From: 20CM-4-69-16 sp035637455
Lineage (GTDB): Bacteria; Gemmatimonadota; Gemmatimonadetes; Gemmatimonadales; GWC2-71-9
NCBI GenBank assembly: GCA_035637455.1
Contig: DASPXE010000004.1
Location: forward strand, 1-36,413
Length of the DNA stretch: 36,413 bases
Reading direction: 5' to 3'
The notes under the pieces were generated by a model, which worked only from the letters and a program-made list of their open reading frames with translations, was not told the origin of the DNA and did no database searches. The translations under genes were made by a program, and so were the position numbers. This document shows positions 16,862 to 23,983 of this stretch, piece by piece; within the stretch, counting starts at the first letter, position 1, and every line of letters starts with the position of its first letter.

Positions 16862-16865
<4 letters not shown>
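15972..16865 (+). CDS. YihY/BrkB family membrane protein
   Basis: This 297-residue protein has about six hydrophobic spans and the family's N-terminal pattern (NIPFLASALSFDLLLTVIPFVALLL, about 20-45). Central RAALNEVFDT and C-terminal WVYYTAYLFLLGGEVAETYD are also typical. Once annotated as ribonuclease BN, the family is now regarded as inner-membrane transport or envelope proteins of uncertain role. The GTG start overlaps the YtxH-like stop, and its own stop overlaps the threonine aldolase start (GTGA at 16862-16865). Confidence 0.85.
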
Positions 16866-17899
<1,034 letters not shown>

Positions 17900-17920
17900 G
17901 CGCCCCGAGTCGCCCCTCGT

Positions 17921-17926
17921 TATCTT
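17921..17926 (+). promoter_or_regulatory. possible -10 box before the JAMM-like gene
   Basis: TATCTT fits TAnnnT and ends 6 nt before the ATG at 17933, so it could drive a leaderless transcript. A GAGG lies just 2 nt before the ATG, too close for a normal Shine-Dalgarno. No -35 is evident, and read-through from the upstream run is also possible. Confidence 0.3.
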
Positions 17927-17932
17927 GAGGCG

Positions 17933-19684
17933 ATGAGCGCGGACGCTCCTCTGCGGCAGCCGATCCCGCTCGCCCGGTCCATCCTGTGGAACCCCGCTAC
18001 AGCGGGGGCCCGCGGAGGGCGGCCGGGCAGCATCCCCTTCCCGATCTTCGTGGCGCAATCCGCCGTGGCGGCGATTCACGAGCATCTCGCCACCGCGCCG
18101 CCTCATCCGGGGCAGGGGCTCCTGGGCTTCCTCGTCGGGGACCTGTGCGAGTGCCCCGAGACCAACGTCGCGTATCTCATCATCGATGCCGCGCTGCGGC
18201 TCAGCCTTCCGATCTACGGCGACCGTACCATCGACGTCGTGACCCGCATCTGGGATAAGATCGAAGTGCAGGTGCAGGAGGCGAAGGGCCATCTGATCGG
18301 CTGGTACCACAGCCATCCACCGCTGCCGCTCTCGATGTCGGCGCACGACACCGAAACCCACGAACACTACTTCGCCGAGCCGTGGCAGATCGCCCTCGTG
18401 TTGGGGACTGGCCCAGACGGTAACCCCGCTGCCGGCTTCTTCCGGGCCGGCACAGACGAAGGGTGGCCCAGTACGCTGCTGCCGTTTTACGAGCTCTTGA
18501 GCGAGGCATCGTTTCGCCCGGGCGGCAAGAAGCGCTCCTTCGTGACGTGGAAGAACTACCGGGCCTACAACCCGCTCGCCGATCGGCCGCTCCGGACCCA
18601 GCCGAAGCCGGCACCGCCGGCTCTGCCTGGGGCAGGGGCGGAGGTTCCGTCCGAGCCGGAGCCGGCGCCGGCGGCGGCGCCCGAGCCAGAGCCGCAACCA
18701 CAGGCAGAGGCAGAGGCGCCCGCCGAGCCACCGCCTCCGCCCAAGGCGCCGCCGCCCAAGTCCGATGAGCTCGTGTTTCTCACGGCGGCGGAGGACTTCG
18801 CCTCGGCCCCGTCCCCACGAGCGTCACGGCCGACCCCGCGCCCGACGCCGCCTCCTCCGCCGTCCCCCGCGCCCCCCGCGCCCCCCCCGCCCTCCCCGCC
18901 CCCCCCGCCTCCCCCACCGCCGCAGCCCTCTCAGCCGCGGCGTAAGCTGTCTCGCGAGCCACCGCGCGAGCCGCTTCCGCCGCCGCCCGAGCCCGAGGAC
19001 GTCTTCGAGGATCCCCTGCAGGAACCGATCGAGCAGGTGCCCGAGCCGGTTGAAGAGGAGCCGACGCCGGTGCGCGCGCCGCCGGCGCGGCGGCGCCGTA
19101 AGAGGCGGCTCGGTCGCTGGGTCGCGGTGTTCGGCCTCCTCGTGATCGGGGGTGGAGGGGGGTTTTACGTCTGGCTCAACGGCGGCCTGCCCAACATGCC
19201 GAGCCTGCCGCACTTGCCGGCCCTGCCGCGCCTGCCGCGGCTGTCGAGCCTGCCGTTCTTCAAGCGGCCGGCAGCGGCGCCGCCCCGGCGCACGGCGGCG
19301 CCCCCACCCCCCTCCGCCCCGTCCCTCCCATCCGCATCGGCCAAACGGCAACCCGCCGCACAGCCTCCAGCGAATCCGCCAGCACCTGCGCCGGTAGCAG
19401 CGCCACACCCGCTGCCCACGCACCTCGACCAGGTTGCGGACTCGCTGGCCAGGGCGGTCCGCACCTTTGGCGAGCGCGCGGCGCTGTTCGACCGGCGGCA
19501 ACTGGCGTGCGACGGGCTCGCCCGCGGACTGCTGGCGGTCGAGGATCGGTGGCAGAGCTACAGCACGGCCCGTCGTGCCTCCGGCGCGCTGGACCGGACG
19601 CACGCGGCGCGGGACCAGATGCTGTACACCGGCGTGGATTCCGTGGAGCGTCGATTTGAGAAGTCCGGATGCCAGCGGCCCTAG
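17933..19684 (+). CDS. JAMM/MPN-like domain, proline-rich, single-span membrane protein (cassette unit 1, gene A)
   Basis: This 583-residue protein has no named family that I know as a whole. Residues about 35-215 form a JAMM/MPN-like domain with the metal signature HxH-x10-D (H126, H128, D139, in GWYHSHP...SAHD). The usual catalytic Glu before the LxG strand is not evident: the segment reads PGQGLLGFLVGD. Residues 222-385 are very rich in Pro, with Glu/Ala, including runs of up to nine Pro. An Arg/Lys cluster (386-392) precedes one membrane span (396-414), so the JAMM part should be cytoplasmic. A second Pro-rich linker leads to a helical C-terminal domain (about 497-583) with cysteines C526 and C580. 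The 3' end overlaps the next gene by 16 nt. A diverged paralogue is at 20887-22107. Confidence 0.75.
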   Translation: MSADAPLRQPIPLARSILWNPATAGARGGRPGSIPFPIFVAQSAVAAIHEHLATAPPHPGQGLLGFLVGDLCECPETNVAYLIIDAALRLSLPIYGDRTIDVVTRIWDKIEVQVQEAKGHLIGWYHSHPPLPLSMSAHDTETHEHYFAEPWQIALVLGTGPDGNPAAGFFRAGTDEGWPSTLLPFYELLSEASFRPGGKKRSFVTWKNYRAYNPLADRPLRTQPKPAPPALPGAGAEVPSEPEPAPAAAPEPEPQPQAEAEAPAEPPPPPKAPPPKSDELVFLTAAEDFASAPSPRASRPTPRPTPPPPPSPAPPAPPPPSPPPPPPPPPQPSQPRRKLSREPPREPLPPPPEPEDVFEDPLQEPIEQVPEPVEEEPTPVRAPPARRRRKRRLGRWVAVFGLLVIGGGGGFYVWLNGGLPNMPSLPHLPALPRLPRLSSLPFFKRPAAAPPRRTAAPPPPSAPSLPSASAKRQPAAQPPANPPAPAPVAAPHPLPTHLDQVADSLARAVRTFGERAALFDRRQLACDGLARGLLAVEDRWQSYSTARRASGALDRTHAARDQMLYTGVDSVERRFEKSGCQRP

Positions 19685-20718
19685 GACGTCGTTTCAGATA
19701 CGTGTCATTGCTGTTGCTAGGCGGCGCCGGCACGACGCCGGCGCAGAGTGTCGGTACTGAGCCCCTCCGCAAGACTGATCTGGTCCGCCTGCTCTCGGTC
19801 GGAACGCTCGGGCCCGGCGAGCTCGCTGCACTGGTGCGCCGCACCTGTGTCAGCTTCGCGCCGACCAGCCGGGACCGCGCCGATCTAACGGCGCTGGGCG
19901 CGGACTCGGCAGTGCTGCGGGAGATCGATGAGTGCGCGCGGCGCGGGGCGCTGTTGCGGGCTGCGCCGCGGCCGGCCGCAGTACGCCCCCGCCCCCCCGC
20001 GCCACCGGTTCGGCGGCCCCGGGCCGATAGGGTGAACCGAGTCGCTGCGGCACCGACCCGAGCCGGCCGCGACGAGCCGCGCGTCGTGCCCCGCCTGCCA
20101 CTCTCCGCGGCGCTCACTGGGTTCGTGCAAGGCGGGGGGCAGCGCGGCTCGGTCGGGACACGCCCCCGGGTTCCGGTGGTCTTTCAGGTCCGTGATACGT
20201 CAGGGGCCCCCGTGGGGGGCGAGGCGGTAACCTTTCGCGTCACCAACGGGCAGTTGGGCGCCGCTCGCGCCGTAACCGATTCCACCGGCAGTGTGAAGGT
20301 GGACCTGACCCTGGGGCCGAAGGCCGGCCTCACGATCGTCACGGCCACGGTCCGGGCCATGGAGCGCGAGGCCACGCTGTACGCTCAACCCGGTGCCCCG
20401 ACGCGCCTGCTGCTGCGCTGCGGCGACACGCCCGTCGAGGGGCGAATCTCGCTCACCACCAGCATCCCAGTCGTATTCCACGTCGTCGGTCAGGATGCAT
20501 TTGGTAACGCCGTCCCGGTCTCGCAGGTTGAGGCGGCGACAGGGGATAGAAGCGTGCTGCGGGTCGTGTTTGTGGGCTGGGACAGCCTCGGTGGCGTGGT
20601 GCGGGGGACGCCGGGGCAACCCGGCTCCACAAGCCTCGTCATCGTCTCATCCGGCCAACGGGAGGACTTTACTGCCGTGGTGTGGCAGACGCGCCACAGT
20701 GGTGCAGCCTGTCCCTAA
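19669..20718 (+). CDS. secreted protein with two-cysteine domain and Big-like repeat (unit 1, gene B)
   Basis: This 349-residue protein begins with a signal peptide (hydrophobic YVSLLLLGGAG, likely cleavage after PAQ near 26). Residues about 30-92 form a small helical domain starting TEPLRKTDLVRLLS and carrying C60 and C89; it is strongly alike in the gene at 22104. A Pro/Arg-rich linker follows. From about 148 come Ig-like repeats of the bacterial Big_1/invasin type: GFVQGGGQRG, VVFQVRDTSGAPVGGEAVTFRV, TDSTGSVKVDLTLG and an ITTATV-like strand. A second repeat ends the protein. It should act outside the cytoplasmic membrane. Its start lies inside the 3' end of the JAMM-like gene, so the two are translated together. 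Confidence 0.75.
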   Translation: MPAALGRRFRYVSLLLLGGAGTTPAQSVGTEPLRKTDLVRLLSVGTLGPGELAALVRRTCVSFAPTSRDRADLTALGADSAVLREIDECARRGALLRAAPRPAAVRPRPPAPPVRRPRADRVNRVAAAPTRAGRDEPRVVPRLPLSAALTGFVQGGGQRGSVGTRPRVPVVFQVRDTSGAPVGGEAVTFRVTNGQLGAARAVTDSTGSVKVDLTLGPKAGLTIVTATVRAMEREATLYAQPGAPTRLLLRCGDTPVEGRISLTTSIPVVFHVVGQDAFGNAVPVSQVEAATGDRSVLRVVFVGWDSLGGVVRGTPGQPGSTSLVIVSSGQREDFTAVVWQTRHSGAACP

Positions 20719-20886
20719 CCGGACGGCGTGATTTCGGCTCGCTGCCTCGACACGCGCTTGGGTCGCTGCGTGTAACTCCATAGCGGGCTGATGCTTCGCA
20801 TCTGGACTCGGTCTTGATGAAGCTGTCTCCGCCCCCCCCACTACTGCCATAGCTGCGGCGAGGAAGTTGCAGCGCCCGCAGGGGCG
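20719..20886 (+). other. spacer between cassette units
   Basis: These 168 bp separate unit 1 from unit 2. I see no clear terminator or promoter boxes. A short CGCCC-GCA-GGGCG hairpin lies directly before the ATG at 20887 and overlaps the only candidate ribosome-binding G-run. Confidence 0.3.
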
Positions 20887-22107
20887 ATGGACGGTTTGTG
20901 GAGCGCCGCGCCGTATCGCGTCCCGGACGCGACCCCCCTTGCCGGCGGCAGCCCGAGCGGGGGGGAAAGCGACAACCTGAAGCGGCCGTTACTCGTCGCG
21001 CGGGCGGTCCGTTGGACTCCCACCGTCGAGGATCGCTCCGTCGACCCCCCCTATCCGATTTTCATCACTCAGAGCGCGTTCGCGGCCGTGCACGCCCACG
21101 TGGAGGCAAAGCCGCGGGGGACCGCTTCGCTGGGGTTCCTGGCGGGTAACGTCTTAGAGTGTCCGGAGACCGGCGCTCCGTACATTGTCATCGAGTCCGC
21201 GATCCACCTCCCTTGGTCGATTTCAGGGGACCGTCTCAGGTCAGCGCTGTCGCAGGGGTGGTCGGTCGTCCAGGAGGAGGTTCGGCGCAACGGCGGCCAG
21301 CTGTTAGGCTGGTATCATACGCACCGCGCCGTCGAGCCCCGACTCTCTCCGGCCGACGCGGCCACGCATGTCGCGTTGTTCGATCAGCCATGGCAGGTGG
21401 CTCTGGTCGTGACGCCGGGGGACGCGCCCGCCGGCGGTTTCTTCCGCACTGCGGCGGACGGGTCTCGCTCGCTCGCGTACCTGCCGTTCTACGAGCTGCT
21501 GGACGCGTCGTCCATTCTCCCGGACGGGCGCAAGGTGAGCGACCTCGCGTGGGTGAACTACCGCACCGAGGAAGCCATTTTCACGTCCGACCGCGTGTCG
21601 AACCCCCGGCTGGAGATCCAACCGCGCCTGCTGTTCCCCGGCGAGGTCGACGAGTCCGCTGCGCCGGAGTCGCCGCCGCCCATGCGGCGGACGGGCCTTG
21701 AGCGCACGGTTCGATTTGCTGGGTACGGCGTGCTCGGGCTGGTCGCGGCGGCGGTGTTGTTCAACGTGTACCGGGCCCGTGCGTCAGGGCCCGGCGAGAC
21801 GGTGGCCAGCGAGCGCGAGGCGGTGGCCGCGCCGCGGGAGCTCGTCGACCGCACGGCGGACACTGTGGCGCTCGCGGTAGGCGCATTCGAGCTGCGCGCC
21901 CGGCTGTTCGAGAGCCGCAGAATGGCGTGTCCCGACCTGGCGCGCGGCGTGGTCGATTTGGAAGAGCGGTGGACGTCCTACAACGCCGCTCGCAAGGCGG
22001 ACGCCGCCGGGCTCGATTCGGCCGGCACCGCCCGGGACCGCTCGCTCTACGCTGACGTCGATGCCGCGGAGCGCCTGTTCGAGCGCTCGCAGTGTCCGCG
22101 GCCATGA
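20887..22107 (+). CDS. JAMM/MPN-like domain, single-span membrane protein (cassette unit 2, gene A)
   Basis: This 406-residue protein is a paralogue of the product at 17933. The N-terminal domain (about 55-230) keeps PYPIFITQS, LGFLAG, ECPET, GWYHTH, PAGGFFR and LPFYELL, and the metal pattern H144, H146, D157 (HxH-x10-D). The position of the catalytic Glu of JAMM enzymes again lacks it (KPRGTASLGFLAG). The long proline linker of unit 1 is reduced to about 30 residues. One membrane span lies at 277-295, after basic residues. The C-terminal helical domain (about 318-406) keeps RxACxxLARG, W.SY..AR and the paired cysteines (C348, C403). The stop overlaps the next gene's ATG (ATGA). Confidence 0.75.
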   Translation: MDGLWSAAPYRVPDATPLAGGSPSGGESDNLKRPLLVARAVRWTPTVEDRSVDPPYPIFITQSAFAAVHAHVEAKPRGTASLGFLAGNVLECPETGAPYIVIESAIHLPWSISGDRLRSALSQGWSVVQEEVRRNGGQLLGWYHTHRAVEPRLSPADAATHVALFDQPWQVALVVTPGDAPAGGFFRTAADGSRSLAYLPFYELLDASSILPDGRKVSDLAWVNYRTEEAIFTSDRVSNPRLEIQPRLLFPGEVDESAAPESPPPMRRTGLERTVRFAGYGVLGLVAAAVLFNVYRARASGPGETVASEREAVAAPRELVDRTADTVALAVGAFELRARLFESRRMACPDLARGVVDLEERWTSYNAARKADAAGLDSAGTARDRSLYADVDAAERLFERSQCPRP

Positions 22108-23669
22108 GATGCTGGCTCGGAGGTCTCGTGGCGCTCGGCTTCCCGGTGCTCGTGGCCGCGCAGGGAACGGAGCCGCTGCGAAAGACGGACCTGATCCGTC
22201 TGCTGTCGAACCCCATCATTCGAAAGGGAGAGGTCGCCGACCTCGTACGGCGTAACTGCCTCGCCTTCCGGCCCACCGAGCGGGACTGGGCGGACCTGCG
22301 CGACCTCGGTGCGGACGCCGACGTGATGAGCAGCATCGGCGGCTGCACGGCCCTGCAGGGGTCCCGCGCCGGGGTTACGCTCGCGAGCGCCGCGACGTCC
22401 GCAACGCAACCAACCACAGCCGCTTCCGCGCCGGCCGAGCCTCGACCGCTCACCGTGACGCTGCTCTCCGCGCGGACCGCGGTTCCCGCCGCGAGCGAGG
22501 CGCTGATTCGCGTCGGCGTGCGCCGCGGCGACGCGCCGCAACGCGCGGTGACGCTGGCGCTGCGTGGCAGCTCCAGCATCACCGGCGGAACCGGGAGCGA
22601 CGCGCAGGCGCTCACGGACGACAGCGGACTGGCGGTGTTCCGGGTCCCGGCGGGCCGGCAGGTGGCGACCTACCGTTTCGAGGTCGTCTTGGCGACGGGG
22701 GCGGCGCTACCGGGGCGGCCCACGGCGGACCTTGTGGTGCGGCCGGGCCGACCGGCAGTGGTCGACGTGCGGCCGGCTCGGCTCGAGCTGGGCGGTGCGC
22801 AGGAGGGGTCGCTTGCGGTTCAGACGGCGGTGCGCGACTCGTTCGGCAACCCAGTGCCGAACGAGCCCGTCGAGCTGCGGCCGGAGCGCGCCGACATGGG
22901 TGTCGCGGCCGACACGCGCGCCACCGACTCGCTCGGCCGGGCAGCGTTCGTCATCCAGGCGGCCGCAGTACGGCGGCCGGGGCGAATCGAGCTGCGAACC
23001 CGAGGCGAGCGCCTCGCAGTGCTGGAAGCGGTGTTCGGCGGACCGGTGTCGCGCGCCGGCTCGGGGTTCGTGTCGGGCGGGGGGCAGCGCGGCGTCGCCC
23101 GGACGCTCTTGTCCGAGCCGCTCGTCTTCCAGGCCCACAGCGTCTCCGGCAGGCCGATCCCCGGCCGCGTCGTCGTTTTCCGGAGCCGCAACGCCCAGGT
23201 CACCCGTGACAGCGCCCTCACCGACTCGGCGGGTCGCGCCCGCGTCGAGGTGACCCTCGGATCGCAGGCGGGGGTCGCTGTCGTCACCGCCTCGTTCGAT
23301 TCCGTCCAAACGGCGGAGACGCTCCACGTGGACCCCGGTCCGGCGGTCGAGCTCATTCTCGAGCGGGACGGCGCGCGCGTCGACGGCGGTCGCATCATCG
23401 TGGAACGCGACGTCCCGTTCGCCCTGACGCTCAAGGCGCGCGATGGCTACGGGAATCTGATTCCCACTGTGAGCCTGTCGCGCACGCTGCAGGATGTGCT
23501 GCGGCAATACAACGCGCGCAGCCAGCTCCTCAGGTTCGTAGGCGTGGAATCCGACAGCCTCACCGCGGCGATCAGGTTCAAGCCGGTCGCGGCTGGCACG
23601 ACCTCGCTCACGATCTCGGCCGGTCTCACAGCGACCGTCGCGGTGGAGGTGGTGAGCCCCAGGCGGTAG
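22104..23669 (+). CDS. secreted protein with two-cysteine domain and Big-like repeats (unit 2, gene B)
   Basis: This 521-residue protein has a signal peptide (MRCWLGGLVALGFPVLVAAQ, cleavage near 20). Residues 21-85 are the same small domain as in unit 1 (GTEPLRKTDLIRLLS, LVRRNCLAFRPT, LRDLGAD) with C52 and C81, the same 29-residue spacing as C60/C89 of unit 1. After a low-complexity linker come about four Ig-like segments, including VRDSFGNPVPNEPVEL and a GSGFVSGGGQRG block shared with unit 1, followed by TDSAGRARVEVTLGSQAGVAVVTA. The ATG at 22104 is chosen over an in-frame GTG at 22092 because it overlaps the upstream stop and gives a cleaner signal peptide. Big_1 domains are found in invasins and other surface proteins. 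Confidence 0.75.
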   Translation: MRCWLGGLVALGFPVLVAAQGTEPLRKTDLIRLLSNPIIRKGEVADLVRRNCLAFRPTERDWADLRDLGADADVMSSIGGCTALQGSRAGVTLASAATSATQPTTAASAPAEPRPLTVTLLSARTAVPAASEALIRVGVRRGDAPQRAVTLALRGSSSITGGTGSDAQALTDDSGLAVFRVPAGRQVATYRFEVVLATGAALPGRPTADLVVRPGRPAVVDVRPARLELGGAQEGSLAVQTAVRDSFGNPVPNEPVELRPERADMGVAADTRATDSLGRAAFVIQAAAVRRPGRIELRTRGERLAVLEAVFGGPVSRAGSGFVSGGGQRGVARTLLSEPLVFQAHSVSGRPIPGRVVVFRSRNAQVTRDSALTDSAGRARVEVTLGSQAGVAVVTASFDSVQTAETLHVDPGPAVELILERDGARVDGGRIIVERDVPFALTLKARDGYGNLIPTVSLSRTLQDVLRQYNARSQLLRFVGVESDSLTAAIRFKPVAAGTTSLTISAGLTATVAVEVVSPRR

Positions 23670-23983
23670 CGGCGCCTACCTGTTTTCCGTTGGCTGCTCC
23701 CCGCTGTGCGTGATCCCTGTGCTCCCGTTTGCCGACATACTAGCTTTCAAGCGCCCCAGGTCCGCAGGTCGTCCGCTCGTGAACCGCGTCAGGCCCCCGC
23801 AGGGAGCAGCGCTAAGCGAGTTGAGGCTTCGCTGCGTTAACCTGGGGCATTCCCGTTGAGTGCGGAGTGCGGAGTGCGGAATGGGGAGTGCGGAGTTCCC
23901 GTGGGAGGTCGAGTGGCAAGACGCTCATCGTTACATTCCGCATTCCGCACTCCGCATTCCGCATTCTCGTTAGATTGGCTCGC
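23670..23983. repeat. intergenic region with large GAGTGCGG inverted repeat
   Basis: This 314-bp gap before dnaX has no recognisable gene. Its second half is an inverted repeat made of short tandem units: the left arm (about 23858-23897) repeats GAGTGCGG/GGAATG, and the right arm (about 23933-23967) repeats CATTCCG/CACTCCG. The arms are about 36 bp apart and could fold into a long hairpin ending close to the dnaX start. The first half (23670-23857) shows nothing I can name. Confidence 0.65.
23971..23976 (+). promoter_or_regulatory. -10-like box before dnaX
   Basis: TAGATT fits TAnnnT and ends 7 nt before the dnaX ATG; there is no Shine-Dalgarno. The inverted repeat fills the place of a -35. 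This could be a leaderless promoter for the dnaX cluster. Confidence 0.35.

Noticed and set aside
17933..23669. Ubiquitin-like conjugation or CBASS-type antiphage operon built around the JAMM genes
   Set aside because: No E1, E2, ubiquitin-like, CD-NTase or effector gene is present, and the partners are secreted Ig-like proteins. The neighbours are housekeeping genes.
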